A DNA stretch of 64,000 bases from Ilumatobacteraceae bacterium (GTDB lineage: Bacteria; Actinomycetota; Acidimicrobiia; Acidimicrobiales; Ilumatobacteraceae). Of the stretch, positions 17,354 to 27,178 are shown one piece after another. The notes beneath the pieces are model-generated. The model searched no databases, was not told the origin of the DNA, and saw only the letters and a program-made list of their open reading frames with translations. Each line of letters begins with the position of its first letter. The stretch's first letter is position 1. Position numbers and translations under genes: made by a program. The DNA is taken from assembly GCA_018401375.1 (NCBI GenBank), contig JAGYKR010000011.1, forward strand, positions 1 through 64,000, given 5' to 3'.

Positions 17354-18709
17354 TCACCCGGGGCACATGCCGGTGAGGGCCAAAGCTTCGAGCAGGGTCT
17401 CAGCGCGAAGAACCTCAATATCAGCTGAACCAGGGGAGTGTTCGGGTACCACTGCGCAACGAAAGCCCATTCGGGCCGCCTCAGCCAGGCGTTTATGGGC
17501 GTGACTGACCTGGCGCAGCTCCCCGCCGAGTCCGACCTCGCCGAGGATGACGAGATCGGAGGGGAGCGGGTGACGCATCAACGAACTCGTGATGGCGCAA
17601 CATATTGCAAGGTCGCTCCCCGGATCCGTGAGCTTCACGCCTCCCACAGTGGAGAGGTAGGTGTCGTGATGGCCCACAGCCACCCCGGCGCGCTGTTGGA
17701 GGACCGCGAGCAGCAGGGAAAGTCGCGAGCCGTCCACCCCTTGGCCCACCCGACGTGCGGGGATCTGGGGTGGAGCGGGCACTGTCAGAGCTTGGACCTC
17801 AACCATTAAGGGGCGATGTCCCTCCACGGTGGGCAAGATGGCTGAGCCCGCAATTGCGGCCGAGCGGTCTACGAGGAACATCGCGTTGGCGTCGGGCACC
17901 CCGACGAGACCGTAGGTGCCCATTTCGAACAAACCGAGCTCCCCAGTGGCCCCGTAACGGTGTTTGGTAGCCCGCAGGAGGCGCAGTGAATGGTGGCGGT
18001 CCCCTTCAAAGGAACAGACCGTGTCCACGAGATGCTCGAGGGCCCGTGGTCCAGCGAGGCCGCCTTCTTTGGTGACATGCCCGACGAGCACCACCGGGAT
18101 GTTGCGGTTCTTGGCTTCGGCGATGAGGCGTTGGGTGCAGGCACGGACTTGGCTGACACTTCCGGCCAGAGAATCTGATGCGGGATCGCTGATGGTCTGG
18201 ATGCTGTCGATCACCACTAGCTCCGGTGTGATCTCGGCAATCGCTGAGATCACGTGGGGGAGGGAGTTCTCAGCGAGTAGCCACAGGTCAGGCCGGATCG
18301 CTCCGAGCCGTCGGGCGCGCAGGTGGATTTGTTCGGTGCTCTCCTCACCTGAGACGTACAGCGCTCGGCCAGGCCACCAGGCCATCAGCTGCAGGAGCAG
18401 AGTGCTCTTACCGATGCCGGGCTCTCCGCCGATCAAGGTGACCGACCCCGGCACGAGCCCACCACCGAGCACATGATCCAATTCGCTGATCCCGGTGCTC
18501 TGAGTTTGATGGGTGGAATTGGGAATCTGATCGATCCGCACCGGCCCGCTGCTCATCCCGCTCGGCGGGGGGATCCGTGCGGGAGATGAGGCCAATGAGG
18601 TCTGTTCCTCGAGGGTGTTCCACTCCCCGCAGGCCGTGCACTGGCCGTTCCATTTGGGGTGTTGGGCGCCACAGGAACTGCAGCAATGAACGGTGCGCGT
18701 CTTTGTCAT
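17354..18709 (-). CDS. radA: DNA repair protein RadA/Sms
   Basis: A 451-residue RecA-like DNA branch migration protein. An N-terminal zinc finger (Cys 10, 13, 24, 27; SSCGAQHPKWNGQCTACGEW), Walker A GGEPGIGKSTLLLQ and the RadA-specific KNRFG motif in the variant form TKHRYGATGELGLFEM are seen, followed by the Lon-like C-terminal domain. The ATG at 18709 (MTKTRTVHCC) fits the family start; a GTG at 18718 would add three residues. A 13-bp repeat array lies 18 bp upstream (see entry). It is followed by disA. Confidence 0.95.
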   Translation of the reverse strand: MTKTRTVHCCSSCGAQHPKWNGQCTACGEWNTLEEQTSLASSPARIPPPSGMSSGPVRIDQIPNSTHQTQSTGISELDHVLGGGLVPGSVTLIGGEPGIGKSTLLLQLMAWWPGRALYVSGEESTEQIHLRARRLGAIRPDLWLLAENSLPHVISAIAEITPELVVIDSIQTISDPASDSLAGSVSQVRACTQRLIAEAKNRNIPVVLVGHVTKEGGLAGPRALEHLVDTVCSFEGDRHHSLRLLRATKHRYGATGELGLFEMGTYGLVGVPDANAMFLVDRSAAIAGSAILPTVEGHRPLMVEVQALTVPAPPQIPARRVGQGVDGSRLSLLLAVLQQRAGVAVGHHDTYLSTVGGVKLTDPGSDLAICCAITSSLMRHPLPSDLVILGEVGLGGELRQVSHAHKRLAEAARMGFRCAVVPEHSPGSADIEVLRAETLLEALALTGMCPG

Positions 18710-18727
18710 GATTGCCACTATGACGAG

Positions 18728-18792
18728 GGGGTGTCGCAGCGGGGTGTTGTAACGGGGTGTTGTAACGGTGTGTTGTAACGGGGTGTCGCAAT
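18728..18792. repeat. Five tandem copies of a 13-bp unit upstream of radA
   Basis: Consecutive 13-bp units begin at 18728, 18741, 18754, 18767 and 18780, with consensus GGGGTGTTGTAAC. Copies 2 and 3 are identical, copy 4 differs at one position, and copies 1 and 5 carry TGTCGCA variants. A decayed sixth copy may follow. The array fills the radA side of the 181-bp gap between radA and the divergent VOC gene, so it lies in or next to the radA promoter or leader. It could be a set of protein-binding sites or a slipped-strand repeat. Confidence 0.8.
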
Positions 18793-18890
18793 AGTGTGTG
18801 AAATCCGCTAGGTTAGTTGCGAGAGCAAGTATTTGCCCGAGAGGTGCCCGGCCTGTGAGCCTTTGGCGCCGAGACGCTAGAGGAGTCGTA

Positions 18891-19517
18891 ATGACCGGTC
18901 ACATCGCGGTAGATAGCCCGCACAACCAAGCCGACCACAGTGGCTCACGGCCCGCGTGGATGGGGCTGAACCACCTCGCATTAGTGACATCAGACATGGA
19001 CGCAACCGTCCGGTTCTGGCATGGGGTACTCGGGGCGGAGATCATGGCCACCATTGCGACCCCGGGCTTCAAGCACTACTTCTTCCGCATTGGTGATCAC
19101 CAGACGATCGCATTCTTCGAGTACCTCAACACTGAACTGCAGACCTTCGCGAAGCCTGCTGGCGTTCCCTACGAGCACGCCTCTCAGTTTGATCACCTCT
19201 CGCTCGGACTCCCCGATGAACGAGCGCTTGAGGATCTCCGGTCTCGGTTAATTGCGCACGGATGCGAGGTCACCGAGGTGGTGGATCATGGGTTCATTCG
19301 ATCGATCTACTTTTCCGATCCAACCGGTATCGCACTTGAGGCCTCGTGGTGGACTTCTGACCCTCAGGCCCCGGGTTACGCAGTGGCGGAACGCTTCCTT
19401 GATCCCGATCCGGTGCCGGCATTGAAAGAACTGATCGCAACTGGCGCGATCGCCTCAACCCCTCGCACAAAGTTGGTGGATGGTCTTGTCATCCAGCCTG
19501 GTGTAGAGGGCATCTGA
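18891..19517 (+). CDS. VOC (glyoxalase/dioxygenase superfamily) protein
   Basis: A 208-residue protein with a vicinal-oxygen-chelate fold: GLNHLALVTSDMDATVRFWH (first beta-alpha-beta unit with metal His), FDHLSLGLPDERALEDL (second unit) and YFSDPTGIALEASWW (terminal Glu ligand). These His/His/Glu ligands suggest a metalloenzyme, either dioxygenase or lyase; the substrate cannot be told. The ATG at 18891 has AGAGGAG 5 nt upstream, so the longer open frame from 18798 is not used. It converges on the DsbA-like gene with a 12-bp gap. Confidence 0.8.
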   Translation: MTGHIAVDSPHNQADHSGSRPAWMGLNHLALVTSDMDATVRFWHGVLGAEIMATIATPGFKHYFFRIGDHQTIAFFEYLNTELQTFAKPAGVPYEHASQFDHLSLGLPDERALEDLRSRLIAHGCEVTEVVDHGFIRSIYFSDPTGIALEASWWTSDPQAPGYAVAERFLDPDPVPALKELIATGAIASTPRTKLVDGLVIQPGVEGI

Positions 19518-19529
19518 TCTGCTGCCGCC

Positions 19530-20252
19530 CTAGTTGGATCTGCGAGAGTCCTTCGGAAACTCAACCACCTCGCCGCGATTGATGCTGACCCAGTCGCGGG
19601 CTTCGAGGTACGGCCGCAAGGCTTCGGTAATCGCGCGTCCGTGGTCCGCGTTCTTCGGGCGCTGCAGTTCAAACAGATGCGGGAACTCTCGCCAGGCGGT
19701 CACCGCCTCCCACAATCGGACCGCTTCGGCCCCCGTGGGAGGGTCGATCAGAACCGGACCGAACAAGCAGTCCTGAGCGGCTGGGTCCTCGCCGAGGAAC
19801 AGTGTTGGCACCCCATATCCACCGGCTGCAATCACCCGCTGGTGATCGGCGAGAACCTCATCGTTGGTGCTCGGGTCTCCGATGGCTTGATCGACGAGAC
19901 CAGGATCGAGACCGATCTCAGCCAACAGGTGGCGGGCTACATCGGGTTCGTGTGGTTTCAGGCCTTCGACGTGCAGCGCCGATCCCGCTCGCAGGTACCA
20001 GCGGTCAAGATCTTCATTGCTGGTGCGCCGCAAGAGTGCGCCGATTCGCATCATTGACCATCCGTATGACCAAGATCGTTCCCACGGATGCTTTTTGCCC
20101 TCTACCCGGTTCACCTCTTCGAGGCTGAAGAAACGCCACGTAATCTCAAGGCCGATCTGTTCGCGGACTTCCCGGATCCAGATCGAAGTCAGATACGCGA
20201 ACGGACACATCAGATCGAAATGGAAGTCCACCGAGGGTGCAGATGCGGTCAT
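19530..20252 (-). CDS. DsbA-family oxidoreductase (mycothiol-dependent nitroreductase type)
   Basis: A 240-residue cytosolic thioredoxin-fold protein with an inserted helical domain. The active site [14 protein letters not shown] keeps only the first Cys (CPFA), and VPTLFLGED holds the cis-Pro loop. This matches the DsbA-like group that includes mycobacterial Rv2466c, which uses mycothiol as reductant, and fits an actinobacterium. The ATG at 20252 gives the usual N-terminus; the upstream open frame shows no homology. The physiological substrate is unknown. Confidence 0.75.
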   Translation of the reverse strand: MTASAPSVDFHFDLMCPFAYLTSIWIREVREQIGLEITWRFFSLEEVNRVEGKKHPWERSWSYGWSMMRIGALLRRTSNEDLDRWYLRAGSALHVEGLKPHEPDVARHLLAEIGLDPGLVDQAIGDPSTNDEVLADHQRVIAAGGYGVPTLFLGEDPAAQDCLFGPVLIDPPTGAEAVRLWEAVTAWREFPHLFELQRPKNADHGRAITEALRPYLEARDWVSINRGEVVEFPKDSRRSN

Positions 20253-20319
20253 AGTCCAGATTGGCACATCAGCCGGGTGTGGAACCGACCGGATCACACG
20301 GCGTGATGAGATCCGAAGA

Positions 20320-21324
20320 TCAGCGAGCCTGTTCGATCCTGCGGGCTGCTCTCTGGCGGCGGGCGATGGCTCGACGGCGCCGGGCAAAGAACACCCACGT
20401 GATGAATGCGCCACTGCCAATGACCCAGAGCACCAGCAGCGCGACCAATACCTGCGACAGACCGCCCGCCCAAGCGGCTCCACTGGGACCCTGCACCGTT
20501 GTCATCGAGATCTCAGTGGTGGATCCATCGAGCGGGATCTGCCACTGCACGACAGAGCGATCATCTTCAGCGGAGATCACCTCACCTGAGTGCTCAGTGA
20601 CCCGTCCTGGTGCGGTGATCTCCACGAGCAAACCGAGCGAGTTTGCGGGGGTGGCGCCGGCTGCGATGAGTCCTTCTTCAAAGGGGAGACCTCCCAATAC
20701 CGATGTGAGATCGGGATCCGAGAATACGGCGAATCCTTCGGTGCTGTTTCCTGCAGGAACAGTGACACTCAGGGAGAACTGATTGACGATCTCAGCGATC
20801 GGGTCCTGGCTGACCGGGTCATTACCGGCGCGATCATTACCGGTGACCGCTCGCCGTTCCAGAGCCTTGATCGCCAGTGGGGGCCCGATCTCTGCAATCG
20901 CGGTCGCGGTCTCTTCCATGGATGCGGTGGCCTTGGTCATTTGGATCCGCAGGCCACCATCGGTTGTGGGGGTCGGACCCTCGATGACCCAGCCAGCGAG
21001 TCGGGCATCTTCCACGATCAGCAGATCGGCGCCAGGCGGCAAAGCGGCAGTCAGTTCGGGGTCGAGGACGATCTCTGCGTCCACCTGCCCGGTGCCGTCG
21101 GCGGTTACCTCAATCTTGACGGTCATATCCATCCGACATCCAACGGTCAGTAGTCCCAACACGATGATCACGAAGACGGTGTTCAGTCGGGGGATCGCCT
21201 GCGTCAGCCCGCGACCCAGCCCTCGACCCGGCCCTCGACCGAGTCCTCGGATCACAGCGCCAGTCGTAGTTGCAGCCACAGAGTCATTCTGGCGGACCGG
21301 GGTGGCTGATAGGTGGAGCGTCAT
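20320..21324 (-). CDS. LppM-like lipoprotein with C-terminal membrane anchor
   Basis: 334 residues if started at ATG 21324. A hydrophobic signal ends in a lipobox, [13 protein letters not shown], with the Cys lipidated after cleavage. A beta-rich extracytoplasmic domain of ~230 residues begins [20 protein letters not shown]. Near the C-terminus there is one helix ([22 protein letters not shown]) and a strongly basic tail. This layout matches mycobacterial LppM. The stretch before the signal has a Gly-Arg repeat ([14 protein letters not shown]), unusual for a signal peptide; starts at GTG 21279 or 21255 would shorten it. Function unknown. Confidence 0.6.
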   Translation of the reverse strand: MTLHLSATPVRQNDSVAATTTGAVIRGLGRGPGRGLGRGLTQAIPRLNTVFVIIVLGLLTVGCRMDMTVKIEVTADGTGQVDAEIVLDPELTAALPPGADLLIVEDARLAGWVIEGPTPTTDGGLRIQMTKATASMEETATAIAEIGPPLAIKALERRAVTGNDRAGNDPVSQDPIAEIVNQFSLSVTVPAGNSTEGFAVFSDPDLTSVLGGLPFEEGLIAAGATPANSLGLLVEITAPGRVTEHSGEVISAEDDRSVVQWQIPLDGSTTEISMTTVQGPSGAAWAGGLSQVLVALLVLWVIGSGAFITWVFFARRRRAIARRQRAARRIEQAR

Positions 21325-21422
21325 GAGAGGTAGTTGAGGTGTGGGAGACTCAGGACATGGATGTGGGCGGCGGCCACCCATCCGAACCCATCCACCGGGG
21401 GGTTTTCTTCGACGGTGGGTCA

Positions 21423-22259
21423 ATGAGTTCGGATCGACAACCCGAGGTGGTGCTACGCCGTGTTCTGATTGACGGTCGGGAACGCTTCCAGTTATTGACG
21501 CCGATCGCATTCTGGGATCCAGATCACGACCGCCCGCATGTGGTGCCCGCTGATGTTGAGCAGTTCCACAGTGACCTGACCTCGGTGCCATTTATGTTCA
21601 CTTGGTTGGTGCCGAGGACCGGGGCCCATCTCCTTGCAGCACTCCTGCATGACGGCCTCGTCGGAGGCGATGAAACAGGCCTCACCTATCGAGGGCCGCG
21701 GGTGAGCCGCGAGCAGGCTGACCTCATCTTTCGTCGAGCGTTGTGCAGCCTCGGGATTTCGAGAGCTCGCGCATGGTTGATGTGGACTGCGGTGACATTG
21801 GCAACTATCCACGCCGAACTTCCATCACGATCCATCCGAGCACGGATTCGATGGGGAACGATGGCTGCCACGCTGGTCGCAGTGATCGGTATTGGTTTCA
21901 CGTCCACCCTTGACCTTTTCGATGTGGTGGAGATCGTGCCGTGGATGGGCGATCGACCATGGCAGATCGAACTCTTCACGGGAGCGCTGGCCGCAACGAC
22001 AATCCCCGCCGCCCTATCGGTCCTGTGGGGCCGATTGTGGCATGCGGGGATGATCGCAGGAATCGCTTTGGCCTGGCTGCTTCACGTGAGCACCTTGGTG
22101 CTGGCGTTAGCTGCCGGGTTTTGGGTTGTGGAGCGGGTGGGTCGCACCTGCCCAGACCCGACCAGATCAGTCAGGCTGGGCGGTGGGCGGGGGAAGCTCC
22201 CCTGGACTCTCCACGACAGGATCGATGAGCGTCGTGGTGGTGGCGAGTTCCACCGCTGA
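21423..22259 (+). CDS. DUF1353 membrane protein
   Basis: 278 residues from ATG 21423. The N-terminal half is a DUF1353 domain: FHSDLTSVPFMFTWLVPRTG, AHLLAALLHDGLV and ADLIFRRALCSLGISR. Three or four hydrophobic segments follow (including MAATLVAVIGIGFTSTL and MIAGIALAWLLHVSTLVL). DUF1353 has no settled function. Starts at ATG 21357 or GTG 21339 are possible but would leave only 14-32 bp for a divergent promoter. The last 93 bp overlap the convergent clpC gene. Confidence 0.65.
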   Translation: MSSDRQPEVVLRRVLIDGRERFQLLTPIAFWDPDHDRPHVVPADVEQFHSDLTSVPFMFTWLVPRTGAHLLAALLHDGLVGGDETGLTYRGPRVSREQADLIFRRALCSLGISRARAWLMWTAVTLATIHAELPSRSIRARIRWGTMAATLVAVIGIGFTSTLDLFDVVEIVPWMGDRPWQIELFTGALAATTIPAALSVLWGRLWHAGMIAGIALAWLLHVSTLVLALAAGFWVVERVGRTCPDPTRSVRLGGGRGKLPWTLHDRIDERRGGGEFHR

Positions 22260-24761
22260 GGGCGGCACGAACCCTTCCACGGCAGTGAATGTAAAGCGTT
22301 GACGACCCTCACGGTCCGGATCTGGTTCCACATCCACAACGATGATCTCGCCTGCGGTGAAGCTCTTGTAGAGCAGCTTCTCCGACAGCACATCTTCTAC
22401 GTGACGCTGGATGGCGCGACGCAACGGTCGAGCGCCGAGTTGTGGGTCGTAGCCAATCTCGGCCAACAGGTCTTTGGCGGCCTGCGTGATCTCAATGCCG
22501 AGGCCTTGAGCTTCGAGCTGGGTGGCGAGTCGCACCGTCATCAGGTCCACCATCTGCACCACCTCATGGCGGGCCAGTTCGTGGAACACGATGACTTCAT
22601 CGATGCGGTTGAGGAACTCGGGACGGAAGTGCTGCTTGAGCGATTCCATCACCTTGTCCTTCATCCGGTCATAGCTCATCGCTGCGTCGTCGGTGGTGAA
22701 GCCGACATTGGCCTTGCGCAGGTCCTGGGTGCCGAGGTTGGAGGTCATGATCAGCACGGTGTTGCGGAAGTCCACCGAACGCCCTTGGGCATCGGTGAGA
22801 CGGCCCTCTTCGAGGATTTGCAGCAACGTGTTGAACACGTCCGGGTGGGCTTTTTCGATCTCGTCGAATAACACCACGGAGAACGGCTTGCGGCGCACAG
22901 CCTCGGTGAGTTGGCCGCCCTCTTCGTATCCGACGTATCCCGGGGGCGAACCCACCAGACGGCTCACAGTGTGCTTCTCCATGTACTCGGACATGTCGAG
23001 AGTGATGAGCGCCGAGTCATCACCGAACAAGAACTCCGACAAGGTCTTGGCAAGTTCGGTCTTGCCAACACCGGTGGGTCCGAGGAAGATAAACGAGCCG
23101 CTCGGACGCTTCGGATCCTTGAGGCCCGCACGGGTCCGGCGGATGGACTGGGAGACCGCTGAAATCGCGTTCTCTTGGCCAATGATCCGCTTGTGCAGTT
23201 CGCCTTCCATGTTGAGGAGTTTTTGGGTCTCCTCTTCGGTGAGCTTGTAGACCGGAATCCCCGTCCACTGGCTGAGCACCTCGGCGATGGCTTCCTCGTC
23301 CACCTCGTCGTAGAGGTCAACGCCCGATGCCTTGATCTCGGACTCCTTGGAGGACTTCTCCTCGAGCAGCGCCTTCTCCTGATCGCGCAGACGGCCCGCC
23401 TCTTCAAACTTCTGGTCTTCCACTGCACGACGCTTGGCCTCTTGGACTTCGGCGAGTCGCAGTTCTAGGTCGCGCAGATCCGGTGGGGTTTGCATCCGCT
23501 TGATTCGCAGACGGCTTCCCGCCTCGTCGATGAGGTCGATGGCCTTATCCGGTAGGAAACGATCCGAGATGTAGCGGTCCGCCAAGTTGGCGGCAGCCAC
23601 TAGGGCTTGATCGGTGATCGTGACCCGGTGGTGGGTCTCGTATTGATCGCGGATGCCTTTGAGGATCTCGATGGTGTGGGCGAGCGTGGGTTCATCCACT
23701 CGCACCGGTTGGAATCGACGCTCGAGAGCGGCGTCCTTTTCCACATGCTTGCGGTACTCATCGAGGGTTGTGGCCCCGACGGTCTGAAGTTCGCCACGGG
23801 CGAGCATCGGCTTAAGGATCGATGCGGCGTCGATGGCTCCCTCGGCAGCTCCAGCTCCGACGAGGGTGTGAATCTCATCGATGAACAACACGATGTCCCC
23901 GCGGGTCTTGATTTCTTTGAGGACCTTCTTCAGGCGTTCCTCGAAATCACCTCGGTACCGAGAGCCCGCCACCAAAGATCCAAGATCCAAGGTGTAGAGC
24001 TGCTTGTTCATGAGCGTGTCGGGTACATCGTTGTTAACGATCTTTTGGGCGAGCCCTTCGACGATCGCGGTCTTGCCCACGCCGGGCTCTCCCACGAGGA
24101 CCGGATTGTTCTTGGTGCGGCGTGACAGGATCTGCATCACCCGCTCGAGCTCTGTACTGCGACCGATCACCGGATCGAGCTTGTTTTCGCGAGCCATCTG
24201 GGTGAGGTTGCGGCCGAACTGATCGAGGATCTGGCTGGCGCCTTTATCGGCGGCCTCTTCTTTGGAGGAGCCGCCGACCCCAGCACCTGACGGAGCTTGA
24301 TCCGGCCGACCGGTGGCGGGACCTTGGTAACCCGAGAGGAGCTGGATGACCTGTTGACGTACCCGAGACAGATCAGCCCCGAGCTTGACGAGGACCTGAG
24401 CGGCAACGCCCTCGCCCTCACGGATCAGACCGAGCAAGATGTGCTCTGTGCCGATGTAGTTGTGGCCGAGCTGCAGGGCTTCCCGCAACGAGAGCTCGAG
24501 TACCTTCTTCGCACGGGGAGTAAAAGGAATGTGACCAGAAGGGGAAGACCCTCCCTGGCCAATGATTTCCTCTACCTGACTACGCACGGCTTCGAGAGAG
24601 ATCCCGAGGCTTTCGAGGGCCTTGGCGGCGACGCCTTCGCCTTCGTGGATCAAGCCGAGCAGGATGTGCTCAGTGCCGATGTAACTATGACTGAGCAGCC
24701 GCGCTTCCTCTTGGGCGAGGACAACGACCCGGCGGGCCCGATCGGTAAAGCGTTCGAACAT
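22167..24761 (-). CDS. clpC: ClpC AAA+ unfoldase
   Basis: An 864-residue Hsp100 chaperone that unfolds substrates for ClpP. Two Clp_N repeats (residues ~1-145) come first. The first AAA+ domain has [13 protein letters not shown] (Walker A) and [18 protein letters not shown]-type middle region ([22 protein letters not shown]) and the second AAA+ domain with [14 protein letters not shown] follow. A C-terminal disordered tail ([15 protein letters not shown]) overlaps the DUF1353 gene. The length and domain order are those of ClpC, not ClpA or ClpB. It is divergent from the polyprenyl synthase gene across a 138-bp gap. Confidence 0.96.
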   Translation of the reverse strand: MFERFTDRARRVVVLAQEEARLLSHSYIGTEHILLGLIHEGEGVAAKALESLGISLEAVRSQVEEIIGQGGSSPSGHIPFTPRAKKVLELSLREALQLGHNYIGTEHILLGLIREGEGVAAQVLVKLGADLSRVRQQVIQLLSGYQGPATGRPDQAPSGAGVGGSSKEEAADKGASQILDQFGRNLTQMARENKLDPVIGRSTELERVMQILSRRTKNNPVLVGEPGVGKTAIVEGLAQKIVNNDVPDTLMNKQLYTLDLGSLVAGSRYRGDFEERLKKVLKEIKTRGDIVLFIDEIHTLVGAGAAEGAIDAASILKPMLARGELQTVGATTLDEYRKHVEKDAALERRFQPVRVDEPTLAHTIEILKGIRDQYETHHRVTITDQALVAAANLADRYISDRFLPDKAIDLIDEAGSRLRIKRMQTPPDLRDLELRLAEVQEAKRRAVEDQKFEEAGRLRDQEKALLEEKSSKESEIKASGVDLYDEVDEEAIAEVLSQWTGIPVYKLTEEETQKLLNMEGELHKRIIGQENAISAVSQSIRRTRAGLKDPKRPSGSFIFLGPTGVGKTELAKTLSEFLFGDDSALITLDMSEYMEKHTVSRLVGSPPGYVGYEEGGQLTEAVRRKPFSVVLFDEIEKAHPDVFNTLLQILEEGRLTDAQGRSVDFRNTVLIMTSNLGTQDLRKANVGFTTDDAAMSYDRMKDKVMESLKQHFRPEFLNRIDEVIVFHELARHEVVQMVDLMTVRLATQLEAQGLGIEITQAAKDLLAEIGYDPQLGARPLRRAIQRHVEDVLSEKLLYKSFTAGEIIVVDVEPDPDREGRQRFTFTAVEGFVPPSAVELATTTTLIDPVVESPGELPPPTAQPD

Positions 24762-24899
24762 GATTCGCCTTTCCAGCCTGTGGCAGTGGAACTTGACTTA
24801 ATGCTACCGGTGTACCGGATTTTCGTTCTCGCTGCATGATCTGGCGGTAACTCGGTGAAGATGTTCCTGCCCGAACAGGTTTGGGCCTAGCCTGAAGAA
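24762..24899. promoter_or_regulatory. Divergent intergenic region clpC / polyprenyl synthase with short palindrome
   Basis: It must hold promoters for both directions. CCGGT-GT-ACCGG at 24807-24818 is a perfect inverted repeat, 46 bp before the clpC start, and could be an operator. It does not match the ClgR or HspR sites as I know them. No clear -35/-10 pair stands out. Confidence 0.35.
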
Positions 24900-25892
24900 G
24901 TGTCTGAAGCCGTGTTCTCCTCTCTCCCGGCGACGCTCGTCGACCGTGAGCGCATCGAGGCCGCAATGCGTGCTGCGGTGGTGACCTCTGATCCGTATAT
25001 GACGGAGCTGGCCTCCCACCTGATCGTGGCCGGCGGGAAACGCCTCCGGCCTGTGCTCTCGGTGATCGCTGGCCAAGTGGATGGCCGGCCGGCCAGCGAG
25101 GAATCGATTCAAGGTGGGATCGCCTGCGAACTCGTGCACCTCGGTTCGCTCTACCACGACGATGTGATGGATGAGGCGCCCACTCGTCGAGGGGTGGAGA
25201 CGGTCAATGCGAAGTGGGGCAACCTTCAGGCGATTCTTGCCGGTGATTTTTTGTTGTCACGGGCCTCAGAGATCGCCGCCTCACTCGGGACGGAAGTGGC
25301 CGGGCTTTTGGCTCGGACCATCGGTTGGCTGTGTGAAGGTCAGATCGAGGAGTTGCGCCACACCTACGACCCGACCCGCACCGAGGAGAGTTATCTGCGC
25401 TCCATCCACGGTAAGACGGCCTCGTTGTATTCCACGGCCACTCGGATCGGCGGAATCGTCGCTGGCCTCGACCGGGAGCACATCGACACCTTGACGGCGT
25501 TCGGCTCGGATTACGGGATGATTTTCCAGATCGTCGATGACGTGCTCGATATCACCGCCACCGACGAACAGCTCGGTAAGCCCGCAGGCCATGACCTTGA
25601 AGAAGGGGTCTACACCTTGCCGGTATTGCGAACGATCGGTGCGGGTGATTCAGCCGGCGAGGAGTTGGCGGCGCTGCTCGGCAGACCCCTCGAGGGAGCA
25701 GAGCGAGGGCGGGCCCTTGAAATCGTGCGCACCGGTGGTGGAATTGAGCGGGCGGTTGCAGTGGCAGAGGAGTACATGCTGAGCGCCGAGGGATTCTGTG
25801 GCAGTTTGCCGGATTCACCGGCCACCGAGGCGCTGTCCAAGGCCCCGCGGGAATTACTGAACACCGTCATGAACTCCCCGGCTGCGAGCTGA
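24900..25892 (+). CDS. Polyprenyl diphosphate synthase (trans, menaquinone side chain)
   Basis: A 330-residue long-chain trans-prenyltransferase. Both Asp-rich motifs are present: LYHDDVMDEAPTRRG (residues ~85-98) and FQIVDDVLDI (about 215), plus GGKRLRPVL near the N-terminus. It would add isopentenyl units to make the C35-C50 tail of menaquinone. The start is GTG at 24900. The neighbouring geranylgeranyl-reductase-family gene and the respiratory block support a menaquinone role. An intrinsic terminator overlaps its 3' end. Confidence 0.9.
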   Translation: MSEAVFSSLPATLVDRERIEAAMRAAVVTSDPYMTELASHLIVAGGKRLRPVLSVIAGQVDGRPASEESIQGGIACELVHLGSLYHDDVMDEAPTRRGVETVNAKWGNLQAILAGDFLLSRASEIAASLGTEVAGLLARTIGWLCEGQIEELRHTYDPTRTEESYLRSIHGKTASLYSTATRIGGIVAGLDREHIDTLTAFGSDYGMIFQIVDDVLDITATDEQLGKPAGHDLEEGVYTLPVLRTIGAGDSAGEELAALLGRPLEGAERGRALEIVRTGGGIERAVAVAEEYMLSAEGFCGSLPDSPATEALSKAPRELLNTVMNSPAAS

Positions 25893-25911
25893 ACCCAGCT
25901 CGATTCTTTTT
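25885..25911 (+). terminator. Intrinsic terminator of the polyprenyl synthase gene
   Basis: A perfect 7-bp stem CGAGCTG / CAGCTCG closes a 4-base AACC loop and is followed by ATTCTTTTT. The gene's TGA stop lies at the top of the left arm. It is the clearest rho-independent terminator in the window. Confidence 0.75.
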
Positions 25912-25933
25912 GCCCGAATCAATAAGGCCAATT

Positions 25934-27178
25934 TCACTGAGGCCATTGCCGAGCGGATCCGTTGAGCGCATACTCCCAGACCCGATCCGCCACACGGGAG
26001 GTGCCTGCGAGGTGGCGGATGGCTGGCCGCAGGATTCGGGGGTGGGCGCTGAGCTGCGTGATCATCCGACCGCGACGGTACGTGCTTGCGAAGCGCTCCG
26101 AGAGGAGGCCCGGGTAGCTCTGCAGCACGGTCACATCATGGGTTTCGAACGCCCGTGCGAGCACGTGACCGGCGATCTGACCGGTGGCGACGGCGTACTC
26201 GACCCCTGCCCCGGTCAGCGAGTTAGCTGATCCGGCTGCATCCCCAACCACAAGATGGGTGGGTCCGCCGTTCGGGCCTACCGAACCACCGAGCGGGATC
26301 CGACCGCTCACTGGTGGGCCGAGTGGGGATTGTGGATCGATCCGATGGTCGGCGGACACACGACGCGCAAGATCGGCGAGCATCGCGGTGGTGTTGATAC
26401 TGCGAAACCCATGGCTCGTGGACAACACGGTCAGGCCGATATTCAGTGAACCGTCTACGAGCGGTACCGCCCAGCCGTAACCGAGGAGGGGCCGCCCGTC
26501 TACTCCGGTGAGATCGAAATAGAGGTTCACCCTCGCTGCAACGGTCTCTGCTGCGTAGTTCATTCTCGGACCGCCACTCGGAGTTCCTTGCTGAGCCCAG
26601 TATCCACGGATCGAGGTGGCGTAGGGCCAATCGCGATTTCGGTACGTCCCGAGGGCCCGGCCAAAGCGGCTGTTCGCCCCGTCGGCGACGAGGGTGAAGC
26701 GTGCGGGGAACTCGGTGATGTGACCATCTGGCCCTCGTACCGACGCGCCTTTTACGAACCCGCGCTCCACGATCGGGGCCACTGCTTCATGGCCAGTGAG
26801 TACGCGAACTCCCCGGGTCTCAGCAAGTGTGATCAGAGCGTGGTCAAGAACATCACGCCGGATGGAATAGGCGTGATTGTGGCCAAAAGGTCCCGCCGGC
26901 CAGACCCTGTCGCTGCGGCGCTGAAGGTGATGAATCCGCATGCCCGTTAATGGCAGCGCCCCATCAAGGTCGGCGACGTTCACTCCGAGTTGGCTGAGTT
27001 GGTGGACAGCGGCGGGGTCGAGCACATCGCCGCACGTCTTTGGTCGAGGAAAGATCTGCCGCTCGATTACCAGCGTGGAAATACCCGCCTCAGCGAGCAC
27101 CGATGCCGCGGTCGAACCGGCAGGCCCCCCTCCGATGACGAGAACCTGGGAGGAGTCCCGGGTTAGGTCTGAGGTCAA
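25934..27178 (-). CDS. Geranylgeranyl-reductase-family FAD protein (possible MenJ)
   Basis: A 414-residue flavoprotein with an N-terminal Rossmann motif VLVIGGGPAGSTAASVLAEAG, the GG-reductase signature RPKTCGDVLDPAAV (about residues 46-59), LVADGANSRFGRALG and a C-terminal FAD motif VVGDAAGSANSLTGAGVEYA. The family saturates isoprenoid double bonds. Next to a polyprenyl synthase, reduction of one menaquinone isoprene unit (as by mycobacterial MenJ) is the likely job; archaeal-type lipid saturation is less likely. The start is TTG at 27178 with GGAG 5 nt upstream, overlapping the cytochrome c stop as TTGA, so the two are co-transcribed. Confidence 0.8.
   Translation of the reverse strand: MTSDLTRDSSQVLVIGGGPAGSTAASVLAEAGISTLVIERQIFPRPKTCGDVLDPAAVHQLSQLGVNVADLDGALPLTGMRIHHLQRRSDRVWPAGPFGHNHAYSIRRDVLDHALITLAETRGVRVLTGHEAVAPIVERGFVKGASVRGPDGHITEFPARFTLVADGANSRFGRALGTYRNRDWPYATSIRGYWAQQGTPSGGPRMNYAAETVAARVNLYFDLTGVDGRPLLGYGWAVPLVDGSLNIGLTVLSTSHGFRSINTTAMLADLARRVSADHRIDPQSPLGPPVSGRIPLGGSVGPNGGPTHLVVGDAAGSANSLTGAGVEYAVATGQIAGHVLARAFETHDVTVLQSYPGLLSERFASTYRRGRMITQLSAHPRILRPAIRHLAGTSRVADRVWEYALNGSARQWPQ

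Noticed and set aside
18728-18792. Possible CRISPR array from regular short repeats
   Set aside because: Units are 13 bp and directly adjacent with no spacers, and no cas genes are near.
18798-18890. Longer N-terminus for the VOC protein
   Set aside because: The extra residues show no homology, and ATG 18891 has a good AGAGGAG site just upstream.
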